Assembly: GCA_949592205.1 (NCBI GenBank)
Contig: CATIUR010000003.1
Location: 19,867,501-19,931,500, forward strand
Length of the DNA stretch: 64,000 bases
Direction of reading: 5' to 3'
Origin: Helichrysum umbraculigerum
Lineage: Eukaryota > Streptophyta > Magnoliopsida > Asterales > Asteraceae
Program-made: the position numbers and the translations under genes
The notes under the pieces: model-generated
Told to the model about the DNA's origin: nothing
Databases searched by the model: none
The model's input: the letters and a program-made list of their open reading frames with translations, nothing else
Shown here: positions 11,360 to 21,722 of the stretch, piece by piece
How the letters are laid out: every line of letters starts with the position of its first letter
Position numbering within the stretch: the first letter of the stretch is position 1

Positions 11360-12237
11360 TTGTTAGTTTGATTTTTGAAACGTTGTAAACAATGATAAAT
11401 TACTATAGACTTGGTGATTAAATAATGGAGATTTATTTATTGGAAGGAGTTCTACCATTTACTATTGTTTGTCATTGTGTTTCTATTTTGCATGTTTAGA
11501 CACCACTTCCCGAGTAAAACAGTTTTTACTCAAACCTCCTCAGTCGTTCACACTCCTGGAAGTAAGTGGTGAATCAAGACTATCATGGAGTGTTAGTAGA
11601 TTGTCTATGGAGATTAGACATTGCATGGAGAATGCTGCAACACTCATGGGTACTTAATGGGGATTTAAGTATTGGAGAGACCCGTACTTAAAGAGATCAC
11701 TTCATGGATTAAATCACGAGTGATTTTAAGATGATAATATCCTCTATTCTTAAAATGGAGATACATTGAGTTTCTAGTTTTTCAAGTTTGTTATACTTTA
11801 GTCTATTCAAACGCTGTGCGTAACTGCCAGTTATAAAGGGTATGCTAGGTATGACATGATGAGTTGACTAGTACTATGTAGTCGAAATTTATTTGTTCCT
11901 TTTCGCCTAATGGGAAAAGCAATATCTTGGGCTCTCTGATGATTAAAGATTGACTCTAAAATGCTAGGCCTGGCCGAGACTAAGTTGATAGTTCAATAGT
12001 CTCATAAAGTCAATGTAATCGGAAATCAGAAAACTAATTATGAATCTTGAGATTGATTAAAATCCATGTCTCGATTCATACGATATCAGTAGAACAAAGG
12101 AATAGTTGATCACTTATCTAAAGGGCTAACTCTAAGATAAGAATCAGAGTTCGGCAGTTGCATTGGATGGCACTCTCTGCTTAGTTAATGGATAGGCTTA
12201 GACCAATAGTAGTTGATAACTTGTCCAAGTGGGAGAC
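11360..12237 (+). other. Copia 3' non-coding segment and polypurine tract
   Basis: No ORF of note between the pol stop and the LTR. It ends with AAGTGGGAGAC (12228-12237) immediately before the LTR start, the expected polypurine tract of this type of Copia element. Confidence 0.75.
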
Positions 12238-12431
12238 TGTTGGAATAGTGTCCAAGGTCATAACTAAATTGGTAAGACTATCATTAAAAGTAGAGTCCTT
12301 TTTGGGTCGCCCTCAATGAACAATAAGAGAAATAAATAAGAGTTATAATATTAACTGGAATTAATATTATGATTAGTTTATTAATTGGATATTAATTAGA
12401 AACTAAAAGAAGAAAAAATTCTGGAAAGTGA

Positions 12432-12560
12432 ATCCATACACCGGATGGAATGTTCATCCGCCGTATGGAATGAAAAAGGGTAAAGGCGGTGGAACGGCTG
12501 GAAGGGTTTTATGGAAACATCATCCATACGCCGTATGGAAGATCCATCCGCCGTATGGAT
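12432..12560. repeat. Palindromic repeats (CATCCATACGCCGTATGGA type)
   Basis: Four copies of a near-palindrome with core CATACGCCGTATG or CATCCGCCGTATGG, in two pairs about 100 bases apart. The tract ends about 50 bases upstream of TATAAATA, so it is in the presumed U3 promoter. Confidence 0.8.
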
Positions 12561-12609
12561 GTCTGTCCCACATCGGCCAAATGACAAAACCCTAGGCCTC
12601 CCTCTCCCC

Positions 12610-12617
12610 TATAAATA
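12610..12617 (+). promoter_or_regulatory. TATA box of Copia LTR
   Basis: TATAAATA in CCCCTATAAATAGGGAC, followed within about 50 bases by a C/T-rich leader. Confidence 0.7.
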
Positions 12618-13012
12618 GGGACCTACCCTTAGCTTTCAAGGTGTACCTTTTGAATTGAATAATATTCTATTCTTCTTCTCTCTTTCTCATTCCTGCTCCT
12701 TGTAAGAGTTTTACGACCAAGAGTCGTGACCATAGGAGACTTGGGAATTTCTCTTTGTTCGTGGGTGTGAGCCATTAGAGGTGTTCTAGTTTGGGCACTC
12801 GCCTCCAACTTAAGAAGGTTCTGCAAGGTGGTCTACGCGTGAGAAATTGGTTTTCTAAAAGGTTAGTAATTTCCTATTTATCTTATTTGTTTTATTGCTT
12901 TTATTTATTCAAGTTAAGATCCCTTAGGGTTTAATTTCCTAATTGCCTTAGATTAATTTTTGTTATATTCCGCTGCGCATATTAATCTAGTTAGGGAATA
13001 GAAAACCCAACA

Positions 13013-13896
13013 GATCTATCTTAGAATAGAAACTTGACCCCTGAAGTTGGTCGAATAGGTCATCAATGCGAGGAAGTGGGTAACGGTTCTTGACTGTTAA
13101 TTTGTTCAACTCTCTATAGTCGATACACATTCTGAATGAACCGTCATTCTTTTTCACAAACAGTACCGGAGCTCCCCAAGGTGAAGAACTCGATCTACTA
13201 AATCTTTTGTCTAGGAGTTCCTGTAACTGGGTGGACAACTCCTGCAATTCGGATGGAGCTAAACGATAAGGTGCTCGTGCCACAGGTGCTGCTCCGGGCA
13301 CAAGGTCGATTGAGAACTCAACTTGTCTCGGTGGTGGAAGACCAGGCAAGTCTTCGGGAAAGACTTCTGGAAAGTCTCGAACGATGGGCACATCTTCAAG
13401 TCGTTTCTCTTCCGACTTTTTCTCTGTAACGTGTGCTAGGATTGCCTGATAACCCTTTCTCAAATACTTTCGGGTTTTCTTGCAGGAAATGAGATTCAAT
13501 CTCGTTCCACTAATCTCCTCTTGTATGACTAAAGTACTACCGGTAGTGAGAGGAATGCGGACAATTTTGTCGTAGCAGATGATTTCAGCGCGGTGCTTTG
13601 ACAGCCAGTCCATGCCAACAATGACGTCGAAACTTCCGATCTTGACAGATATAAGGTCGATAGAAAAGAGCTCGTCGGATAGATTTAAAGTGCAATTAGG
13701 TATCACACTGTCGGTCTCGATGAGTTTACCATTAGCTAAGTCTACCATGTACTTAATATCTAAAGCAATAGGAGTGATGTTAAGCAATGGACTAAACTCA
13801 TCAGATATGAAGCTCCTATCAGCACCAGTATCAAACAGAATAGAAGCAGTTAAGTTGTTGAGAAGGAACGTACCCGAGACCACATTCGGGTCCTGA
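13013..13896 (-). pseudogene. pol: Family-2 Tekay protease and RT N-terminus, interrupted
   Basis: Minus-strand frame with the Ty3 aspartic protease (SILFDTGADRSFIS active site), the linker ending PEVFPEDLPGLPPPRQVEFS, and the first RT motifs (SSPWGAPVLFVKKNDG, FRMCIDYRELNKLTVKNRYP, PRIDDLFDQLQG). It stops in SFYSKIDL because the Copia LTR begins; the last residues of the open frame come from Copia. The remaining RT, RNase H, integrase and 3' LTR of this element are not present to the left. It is closely similar to the family-1 protein at 20742-21359 and 18025-20766. Confidence 0.9.
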
Positions 13897-14962
13897 CGGG
13901 CCTCTCCTGAGTTCCAACGAAAGCACTTCCCTTCGCAATGTTGTTACCCTTGTTCTTCAACTTTGGGCACTCATTCCTAAAGTGCCCGGTATCTCCACAC
14001 TCATAGCAGGATTTTGGTTGGCTGGTGGTGGTGTTGATGTTGGCATTGGTAGACCTGCAGTCTTTGGCCAGATGCCCATACCTTTGACACTTACCACAAG
14101 GAGTACCGCAAAGACCCTCATGATGTCGGCAGCACTATGAACAGAAGGTTTTATTCCCAGTATAACCCTTATTGAACCCAGAACCAGAGTTGGAGACCTT
14201 ATCAGTATCAGTTCTCTTAGACGATGGTTGGTTTTCATTGGGGTTTCCAGACCACTTTCTTTTGTTGTTACCAGAAGATATAGTGGATGCCTCACGGCTG
14301 ACAATCATTGCCGTGAGTTCGTGTGCGAGGCGGATTGCACTTTGGATGGTCATCGGTTTGGATGAGGCGACGTTCCCCTGGATATTTTCTGGGAGACCGC
14401 GAATGTACCTCTTGATGCACTTTTGCTCTGAGTCTACCATAGATGGGTAGAGGAGAGCGAGTTGTTGGAACTTGGTGGTGTAACCAACGATGTCAGTGCC
14501 CTGGACTCTCAGACCCCAGAATCCTTCCTCCAACCTCTGAAGTTCTTCGTTGGGGCAATACTCTTCCTTTAGCATCTTCTTCAGATCTCCCCAGGGGAGT
14601 TGATTAGCCACTTAGATTCCCACAACGTTAGTATGAGTATTTCACCAGGTGAGGACACCTTCCTGAAAGGTGTAAGCAGAAAACTTGACCTTGCTGTCTT
14701 CAGCGCAGTTATAGAGACTGAAGACAGATTCCATTCTTTATATCCATCGGATCAGGCCAATGGCACCTTCCGTGCCCTTGAAGTACAATGGTTTGCAAAT
14801 GAGAAAATCCTTGTAGGAACAAGGTTTGATAACAAGAATAGGAGTGGTATCGACTGTCTCATCACTCCTTCGAGAGTCTCGAGCAGCCAAGGCTTCAGCT
14901 ACAGGTCGGGAAACAGCTGCATTGAGTTCAGCTTCACTGTAACTCTTCCTCTTTGGCGGCAT
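13897..14962 (-). pseudogene. gag: Family-2 Tekay gag and zinc-knuckle region
   Basis: Starts MPPKRKSYSEAELNAAV at 14962, matching the family-1 gag start. The domain segments PCSYKDFLICKPLYFKGTEG, WGDLKKMLKEEYCPNEELQ and GYTTKFQQLALLYPSM follow. A CCHC knuckle (CYECGDTGHFRNEC) lies near 14000. In-frame stops occur at 14738-14740, 14642-14644, 14612-14614 and 14135-14137, and a small indel near 13912 separates this frame from the protease. These lesions mark it as much older than the family-1 element nested in its leader. Confidence 0.85.
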
Positions 14963-15479
14963 GATTCTTCAAGAAAGAAATAAGAGAAGAATAAATGAGT
15001 TATCTATACAAATTCACGATATATCACAATAGCACAAGTGATAATCATAATTCAACAGATAATAGAGTTGGATACAAGTTGCGAGTTTTCAAAAGATTAC
15101 AGATATAGAGTTACAAAAGATGTCGGGAATTTTCATATCGAGGTTCAGAATTCATCTGGATGAAAATGATGTTATCAGTAGTACACGCGGGATAAGGATT
15201 AGTTTGTGGAGACCTAGCAGTTCTCCTAGCGGTAGGTTTCAATCGTGATCCCAAAGGAATAAAATGGTGGGAGGAGTACGAAATGATATCTTCCTAATGA
15301 GCACATGATGGTACGGCGAAATGTGTTGTAAAATGATATACGCGTATAAGAAGATAGACAGTATTAGATGAGAACAAAGTCCCGTTCTATATATCGAGTG
15401 AAGTTGTAGTAGCTATACTCGCCTTTTTCGGTGGTGTGAGCGTTAGCGAGTGTATTATCGTGTGAGGCCTATTCATACA
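14963..15479 (-). other. Family-2 Tekay leader, gag-proximal part
   Basis: Non-coding leader between gag and the primer-binding site, split by the family-1 element. It resumes at 26082 and ends at the primer-binding site at 26412-26424. I do not see the coiled-coil ORF found in the family-1 leader here. Confidence 0.75.
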
Positions 15480-16571
15480 TGTAACACCCCCAAATTTGAT
15501 GATTTGCGGAAGCTTGATTTGGGTGTTACTAATCAATAACAAAGCACAAAGATAAATAGCAAACGACTCTATATGCGTCGTTTTAACAAAAATATATTGA
15601 TAACTGAAATGTTTACAACATTTAAAGCTTTACATAGCTCGAGTTTTAAATAAAATGAGATTTCAGTACATAAGTACTTGTACAAAATATACTAATGCAA
15701 GAAAATCTCAATCGTCTGTATGCTGACTCGAGCTAAATCCTGAAGCAGAAACCTCCTACTGCTGGGTACCTGCGATATATGCTAAAAGGTCAGCTATAAA
15801 GCTGGTGAGCTCACAGGTTTGAAATCAAGTAATATCGTATGAACCGCAAGATTTAAATAATGAATTGCATCCAGCAATTAAATGATAATCATCATGTATA
15901 CAGCCATGAGCACATAGTTGAGCTTAACTCGAGGGCCGGGTCCCCTATAGAGAATTCCGGGCGAGGTGCCTCCACGAATGCCTAATCAACATTCGTCTTC
16001 CCAAATATTAGTACGTCCGTTTACCCGGTTAGTGCTTGCTAACCCGGACGAGGAGGGTCAATCCTATATGGTACCATATACTAATATTCACGCTACAACG
16101 TATTAACAACTATGCTGACGGAGGACTTTAAATGATTAGTTTCGAAAAACTCATGTAGTATATGAAAAGTTGGTACTTGCGTTCACATGTTAAAAGTTTG
16201 AGCAGTATATCACACCCCTGAGTAAAACAGTAAAAGAGGGGCTATGAGACTCACCTGAGTCTGAATGCGTTTAAACAAACGTAAGTTGATTAGCCGAAAT
16301 GAAGTCCAAAGACTTGTAACCTGAGGGTGTCCACGACACGCGATGGTTATAATATGCGAAGGTATCTAATAAGACTACCTTGTAATTGTTCGTCCAACTA
16401 TAATGTCCAAATTACATTTAGTTGATTTATTCGAATGTCTGAAAATATGTACGGCCCGTTGGTGACGGATTTGTAATAATAATCTCAACTATTATCATTT
16501 TGATTTCGTGTCGTTTTACTTGAAAAATGTGTTTTGATTGTGTTTTAGAAACCGTTACGGAATCTAAGTAC

Positions 16572-16652
16572 GGGGGTCCGGGGGCAGCGCCCCTGGTAGC
16601 GGGGTCCAAGGGGCGGCAGCCCCTGGCGGGGTCCAAGGGGCAGAGCCCCTGG
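16572..16652. repeat. GC-rich hairpin tract (GGGGTCCAAGGGGC type)
   Basis: Three tandem imperfect units, each with a GGGGC-loop-GCCCC hairpin (loops AGC, GGCA and AGA types) separated by GGGGTCC. Four or more G-runs of four could also form a quadruplex on the plus strand. The other LTR has the same tract at 24658-24738. Confidence 0.75.
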
Positions 16653-16810
16653 CTGGGGTCGAGCTGCCAGGTCAGCTTGGAAAATTTTTATTTCTACTAT
16701 ATTGCTTTGACGAAAAACGCATCTGGGATCTGAATTTGGGTAATTCGAGTGATAAATTTCGAGTCTCGACACTTAGTAAAAATCTATGTTTTTGAGGTTC
16801 TGATTTGTGC

Positions 16811-17111
16811 GACGTTGGGTGCGACGTCGCAGGTAGGGTTGCGACGTTGAGCATGACGTCGCTAAAGGTGACGTTTCGCTATTTAATTCGACGTAGGGTG
16901 CTGCGTCGCTAATGCGACGTTGGTTAAGTTGGCGACGTTAAGGTCTGCGTCGCTATGTGCAACATTCGCAAGTCAATGCGACGTAATAGGCTGCGTCGCT
17001 ATATGCGACGTCGAGGATTCGTGCGACGTTGTGACTGACGTCGCACTATGCGACGTTACGAGGGGTTTTGCGACGTCGCAGCTGACGTCGCATAAATCTG
17101 GGTCCAAAAGC
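16811..17111. repeat. Palindromic tandem repeats (GCGACG / CGTCGC)
   Basis: About 18 GCGACG or CGTCGC hexamers in alternating orientation, several joined as the perfect palindrome GCGACGTCGC. CpG-rich against an AT-rich LTR. Repeated in the other LTR at 24897-25197. Confidence 0.85.
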
Positions 17112-17490
17112 GACGTAGCGTTCTGTTGGCCGGAAAATGTGTCGAAAACGAGTTTTTCGGTTTCCGTTTGGTCCAAAACTTTTACCCAACCCATATTTGG
17201 ACATTATAAGTTGATATAAACTACTAACAAGCAAAAACACTTGAAAACGGGAGATTTCGGGATTTGTCGGAAACTTACAAAGTGTCGGATGAGAAATCCG
17301 AAAAGGTAGGATGATAGATCGTGATGCGGTGGTCGTTTTCTTCCAAAGAGATGATGAGATCCAATGTCGTTTAGTACGTTTATTCGTCGATTTTGTGAAA
17401 TTGTGGGTTTTGGTTGGTTGGTGAAAGAGAGAGAGAAAAGAGAAGAGAAAAAGAAAGAGTTGAGTGATAAATGAGAAGAAAGAGGAGGGG

Positions 17491-17512
17491 AATGGGAGGT
17501 TATCCTCCCATT
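17491..17512 (-). other. Leader hairpin of family-1 3' LTR
   Basis: Perfect 9-bp stem AATGGGAGG / CCTCCCATT with a 4-base loop, at the start of the C/T-rich leader in sense orientation. The same structure is at 25577-25598 in the other LTR. Confidence 0.7.
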
Positions 17513-17990
17513 TTTCCAGTCTCCGTTCCCCGCGCGGTGTTCGTTTGCTCCGTCGTTTAAACGTTAAATAATTATTTTACATTTTAATTGGTACATTTTA
17601 AAATACAATTTATTACGCGATATTTCATTTAAATATTTTTACTAATTACTTTATATTTGAATTATAAAAAGGTAGGTTAATTTGTTTGCGCGTTTTACAT
17701 TTTAAATTATGTAAGTTTTGGGTTGTACGATACGAATGAATACGAAATATTATTATAATAATATTTTTGACATAACAACGTTATTTAATAAAATTAGTCA
17801 CCAACGTCCGTATAAAATTGAATCGAAATACATTCGATTTAAATTGTGTACGATTTAATCAAATCGCATATTCGTATATATTCAACAATATATATAATTC
17901 GATACATTAATTAGCCTAACCAGGAACTAATTACATGTATTAACATATGATTAGGCACTAATTACTAGTCCTAATTTGGCGGGTGTTACA

Positions 17991-18025
17991 TTCTCCCCCT
18001 GTTAGAAGAATTTCGTCCCGAAATT
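17991..18025 (-). other. Polypurine tract and upstream hairpin, family 1
   Basis: In sense orientation: stem AATTTCG, loop GGA, stem CGAAATT, five bases, then AACAGGGGGAGAA and the LTR. The hairpin begins right at the pol stop codon (18025-18027). Confidence 0.8.
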
Positions 18026-20766
18026 TAGCTCGAAGTCGTGTTTGATGTGGAATCAGTGAAGAGTTGAGGATATTTGAGTCGCATTTGGTCTTCCCGTTCC
18101 CAGGTGAATTCCGGACCACGCCGCGAATTCCATCTGACCTTGACGATGGGAATACGACTTTGTTTCAGTTGTTTGACCTCACGGTCCATAATTTCAGCGG
18201 GTTCCTCAACGAAGTGAAGTTTATCGTCAACACGAATTTCATCTAGTGGAATAATAAGTGTCTCATCAGACAGACACTTCTTCAAATTTGAAATATGAAA
18301 AGTAGGGTGCACGCTGCTGAGTTCGGATGGCAGCTGCAATCGATAAGCTACGGGGCCAATCCGTTCAAGGATTTCAAAAGGCCCGATGTATCTGGAATTT
18401 AATTTCCCGCGTTTGCCAAAACGGATGACGCCTTTCCAAGGCGATACTTTTAAGAGAACTCGATCCCCAACTTGGAACTCGAGTGGTTTGCGTCTCACGT
18501 CAGCATAACTTTTCTGACGATCACATGCGGCTTTGAGTCTGTTTTGGATTTCCACAATTTTCTCAGTGGTGGCGTGAATGAGTTCAGGACCAGTGAGTTG
18601 ACTATCTCCCACCTCAGTCCAACAGATCGGTGATCGGCACTTACGATCGTACAGTGCCTCAAAAGGTGCAGCCTTAATGCTGGCGTGATAACTGTTATTG
18701 TACGAAAATTCGCACAACGGTAGATGTCTTTCCCAGTTTGTACCGAAATCAACTACGCAGGCTCGTAGCATGTCTTCCAGTGTTTGAATGGTTCGTTCAC
18801 TTTGACCATCGGTTTGCGGATGGTACGCGGTACTCATATCAAGACGGGTACCCATAGCTTTCTGAAGTGATTGCCAAAAGTGAGAAGTGAAACGGGCATC
18901 TCTGTCAGAGATAATTGAGACTGGAACACCGTGATGAGAAACGATTTCCTTGATGTAGATTTGTGTAAGGCGTTCCATTTTATCGTTTTCTTTGATTGCC
19001 AGGAAATGAGCAGATTTGGTGAGACGATCGACGATCACCCAAATGGTATCGCAACCGCTCGACGACTTGGGTAGTTTGGTTATGAAATCCATGGCAATTT
19101 GATCCCATTTCCATTCAGGGATTTCAGGTTGTTGGAGTAAACCAGGAGGTTTCTGATGTTCGGTTTTGACTTTCGAGCAAGTAAGACACTTGCTGACATA
19201 AGTGGCGATTTCGGCTTTCATGTTTGGCCACCAATAAAATTCCTTGATACCGTGGTACATCTTATCGGATCCCGGATGGATAGAATATTTAGACTTGTGA
19301 GCCTCGTCCATCACCAAGTCTCTTAGGTTTCCGAAATTAGGCAACCAGATTCGGTTTGAGAAATACCTAATCCCGTTAGATTTGATTTCAAATTGTTTGT
19401 CGATGCCCCGCAAGGCTTCATTTTTGATGTTCTCCGGTTTCAGGGCTTCGATCTGAGCGGTATGAATTTGAATGGTAAGATCGTTATGAATGGTCATACT
19501 GAGGGCTCGGACTCGAAGTGGTTTTGATCGTTCCTTTCGACTGAGGGCATCGGCTACAACATTAGCCTTCCCTGGATGGTACTTGATCTCGCAATCGTAA
19601 TCGGTAAGCAACTCGACCCATCGACGTTGCCTCATATTGAGATCCTTCTGATCGAAGATATGTTGGAGACTTTTATGATCGGTAAAGATGGTGCACTTAG
19701 TGCCATAGAGATAATGTCTCCAGATTTTGAGAGCAAAAACGACAGCTCCAAGTTCGAGATCATGAGTGGTATAGTTCTTTTCATGAATTTTCAGCTGTCG
19801 TGAGGCATAGGCAATAACTTTGTCTCGTTGCATCAGTACGCAACCAAGACCTTGGTGAGAAGCATCGCAGTATACCACGAAGTCATCGGTGCCTTCGGGT
19901 AAGGATAGAATTGGAGCACTGCAAAGCTTTTGTTTCAGAAGTTGGAACGCTGACTCTTGTTTTTCGGTCCAATCGAACCTTTTGTCTTTCTGAGTCAGTA
20001 CCGTGAGTGGTTGAGCTATTTTAGAGAAATTTTCAATAAATCGCCGATAGTACCCAGCAAGACCCAAGAATTGTCGTACTTCAGTTGCAGAGGTGGGTGC
20101 TTGCCAGTCTTTGATTGCTTCAATCTTTGATGGGTCCACGTGAATTCCCTGACTGTCGATCACGTGACCAAGAAATTGAACGGTTTGAATCCAAAACTCA
20201 CACTTAGAGAATTTTGCGTAAAGCTCCTCGTGTCTAAGTAGTTCAAGGATGGTCTTAAGGTGTTGCGCATGTTCTTGCTCGTTGCGCGAGTAAATGATTA
20301 TGTCATCGATAAAGACAATGACAAACTTATCGAGGTAAGGTTTGCACACCCGATTCATGAGATCCATGAATACAGCCGGTGCGTTGGTTAGACCAAAGGG
20401 CATCACTTGGAATTCGTAGTGCCCGTAACGAGTTCTGAAAGCAGTTTTTGGAATATCGGTGTCGCGAACTCGTAACTGATGATAACCTGATCGCAGGTCG
20501 ATTTTTGAGTAGAAACTTGAACCCTGAAGTTGGTCGAATAAATCATCAATGCGAGGAAGTGGATAACGGTTCTTGACGGTCAATTTGTTCAACTCTCGGT
20601 AGTCGATGCACATTCGGAATGAACCGTCCTTCTTTTTAACAAATAGGACCGGAGCTCCCCAAGGTGAAGAACTCGGTCTAATGAATCCTCGATCTAGAAG
20701 TTCCTGTAACTGAGAGGACAACTCCTGAAGTTCGGATGGGGCTAAACGGTACGGTGCGCGGGCCAC
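18025..20766 (-). CDS. pol: Tekay RT, RNase H and integrase (pol 3' part)
   Basis: Open for 913 codons. RT: WGAPVLFVKKKDG near 36, the D-rich SKIDLRSGYHQL near 88, catalytic FIDD at 152-155. RNase H about 297-410: CDASHQGLGCVL, FTDHKSLQHIF and a final DALSR. Integrase: zinc-binding region about 490-530, then D560, D621 and E657 (D,D35E). A GPF/Y-like segment follows (SRYIGPFEILERIGPVAYRL) and the C-terminus (about 860-905; VRWNSRRGPEFTWEREDQMR) resembles the chromodomain-type tail of Tekay. The products copy element RNA and insert the cDNA. All catalytic residues seem present. The ATG at 20766 is an internal Met: the natural frame enters from protease, but a 7-bp deletion near 20777 breaks that join, so this copy probably does not make the full polyprotein. 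Confidence 0.93.
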   Translation of the reverse strand: MARAPYRLAPSELQELSSQLQELLDRGFIRPSSSPWGAPVLFVKKKDGSFRMCIDYRELNKLTVKNRYPLPRIDDLFDQLQGSSFYSKIDLRSGYHQLRVRDTDIPKTAFRTRYGHYEFQVMPFGLTNAPAVFMDLMNRVCKPYLDKFVIVFIDDIIIYSRNEQEHAQHLKTILELLRHEELYAKFSKCEFWIQTVQFLGHVIDSQGIHVDPSKIEAIKDWQAPTSATEVRQFLGLAGYYRRFIENFSKIAQPLTVLTQKDKRFDWTEKQESAFQLLKQKLCSAPILSLPEGTDDFVVYCDASHQGLGCVLMQRDKVIAYASRQLKIHEKNYTTHDLELGAVVFALKIWRHYLYGTKCTIFTDHKSLQHIFDQKDLNMRQRRWVELLTDYDCEIKYHPGKANVVADALSRKERSKPLRVRALSMTIHNDLTIQIHTAQIEALKPENIKNEALRGIDKQFEIKSNGIRYFSNRIWLPNFGNLRDLVMDEAHKSKYSIHPGSDKMYHGIKEFYWWPNMKAEIATYVSKCLTCSKVKTEHQKPPGLLQQPEIPEWKWDQIAMDFITKLPKSSSGCDTIWVIVDRLTKSAHFLAIKENDKMERLTQIYIKEIVSHHGVPVSIISDRDARFTSHFWQSLQKAMGTRLDMSTAYHPQTDGQSERTIQTLEDMLRACVVDFGTNWERHLPLCEFSYNNSYHASIKAAPFEALYDRKCRSPICWTEVGDSQLTGPELIHATTEKIVEIQNRLKAACDRQKSYADVRRKPLEFQVGDRVLLKVSPWKGVIRFGKRGKLNSRYIGPFEILERIGPVAYRLQLPSELSSVHPTFHISNLKKCLSDETLIIPLDEIRVDDKLHFVEEPAEIMDREVKQLKQSRIPIVKVRWNSRRGPEFTWEREDQMRLKYPQLFTDSTSNTTSS

Positions 20767-21368
20767 CGGTGCGGCACAAGATCAATCGAGAACTCAACCT
20801 GTCTAGGCGGAGGTAGACCAGGTAATTCTTCCGGAAAGACTTCGGGAAAGTCTCTAACAATTGGCACATCCTCAAGTCGCTTCTCCTCCGACTTCTTCTC
20901 CATGATGTGTGCGAGTATGGCAGGGTAACCCTTTCTCAGAAATTTTCGGGTTTTTAAGCACGAGATGATATTGAGTCCCGTCCCACCGGTCTCCCCCTGT
21001 ATGATCAATGTTCCACCAACGGCGAGTGGGATACGGACGATTTTATCGTGACAAACAATTTCAGCTCGATGTTTGGACAACCAGTCCATTCCAATAATGA
21101 CGTCGAAACTTCCGATTTCAATGGGTATAAGGTCGATCGAAAAGGTTTCGTCAGCTAGGTTTAAAGTGCAATTAGGTATCACACTGGTGGTTTCTACAAG
21201 TTTTCCATTTGCTAGCTCTACAGTGTACTTAACATCTAAGGCAACAGGAGTGATGTCAAGTATTGGGCAAAAATCATCGGAGATAAAGCTTCTATCAGCA
21301 CCAGTATCAAATAGAACACAAGCATTTAAGTTGTTGAGGAGGAACATACCCGAGACCACATTCGGGTC
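20742..21368 (-). CDS. pro: Tekay aspartic protease, out of frame with RT
   Basis: The frame runs in from the zinc-knuckle region without a stop; the first Met in the open segment is at 21359. The active site reads VLFDTGADRSFIS and the flap region DVIIGMDWLSKH; GLPPPRQVEFSIDLVP follows. At that point family 2 has seven extra bases; here their loss shifts the frame, the protein ends after about ten unrelated residues, and the RT homology continues in another frame. The protease cleaves the Gag-Pol precursor in the virus-like particle. Confidence 0.9.
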   Translation of the reverse strand, partial: DPNVVSGMFLLNNLNACVLFDTGADRSFISDDFCPILDITPVALDVKYTVELANGKLVETTSVIPNCTLNLADETFSIDLIPIEIGSFDVIIGMDWLSKHRAEIVCHDKIVRIPLAVGGTLIIQGETGGTGLNIISCLKTRKFLRKGYPAILAHIMEKKSEEKRLEDVPIVRDFPEVFPEELPGLPPPRQVEFSIDLVPHRWPAHRTV

Positions 21369-21722
21369 TTGGCGGGCGTCCCCAGATTTGATGACGAAAG
21401 CTCTGCTTCGGGTGTTGTTGTTGTTGTTGTTGTTGTTGTTGCGGTTGTTATTGTTGTTGTTCTTCAGCTTTGGGCACGTGTCCCTGAAGTGCCCGGGTTT
21501 CCCACACTCAAAGCATACTTTGGGTGGTCTGGTGTTGTTGGCAGGAGAGCGGCAATCTTTGGTGAGATGGCCGTACCTCTTGCAATTGTTGCAAAAGGGA
21601 CCACAGGAGCCTTCATGGTGGCGGCTGCACTTGGGACAATATGGTTTGCTCCCAGTGTAACCCCGGATGATGTCAGTGGTGGTGTTGTAAGCTTTGATGG
21701 TGTCGGGTTTCTTGTTTTGTTA
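21369..21722 (-). pseudogene. gag: Tekay gag zinc-knuckle region, behind a stop
   Basis: Same frame as gag and protease, but separated from gag by a TAA at 21720-21722. It has Cys/His clusters including CPKCSRHHEG and a CCHC knuckle (CFECGKPGHFRDTC), then a run of Asn codons from a (GTT)n microsatellite at 21415-21450, then the protease. Zinc knuckles bind element RNA for packaging. With the stop in place they would only be made by readthrough. Confidence 0.85.

Larger units (their letters stand above)
10444..13012 (+). mobile_element. 5'-truncated Copia element with 3' LTR
   Basis: Contains the C-terminal RT/RNase H coding part, a 3' non-coding segment (11360-12237), a polypurine tract and a complete 775-bp LTR. 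Everything 5' of the RT thumb is missing. On its right the LTR abuts minus-sense family-2 Tekay RT, so Copia inserted in that Tekay and a later deletion or exchange joined its middle to Athila integrase. No left target duplication can be checked. Confidence 0.85.
12238..13012 (+). repeat. Copia 3' LTR
   Basis: Starts TGTTGGAATAGTG and ends AAAACCCAACA, with matching inverted ends (TGTTGG / CCCAACA). Length 775 bp. It contains palindromic CATACGCCGTATG repeats (12432-12560), a TATAAATA at 12610 and a C/T-rich leader. GATCT follows at 13013; the other side of the insertion is lost. Confidence 0.9.
15480..17990 (-). repeat. Family-1 Tekay 3' LTR
   Basis: On the plus strand it runs TGTAACACCCCC to GGCGGGTGTTACA. 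In sense (minus) order it holds a hairpin (17491-17512), a C/T-rich leader, the donor-like GTAAGT (17273-17278), GCGACG repeats (16811-17111), a GC-rich hairpin tract (16572-16652) and the conserved CAGGTGAGTCTCATAGCCCC near 16240. It is bordered inside by the polypurine tract at 17991. Small ORFs in it are repeated identically in the other LTR and are not genes. Confidence 0.95.

Noticed and set aside
16427..17240. Cluster of short ORFs in the LTR
   Set aside because: All recur identically in the other LTR (24513-25326) and are produced by the GC-rich and GCGACG repeats.
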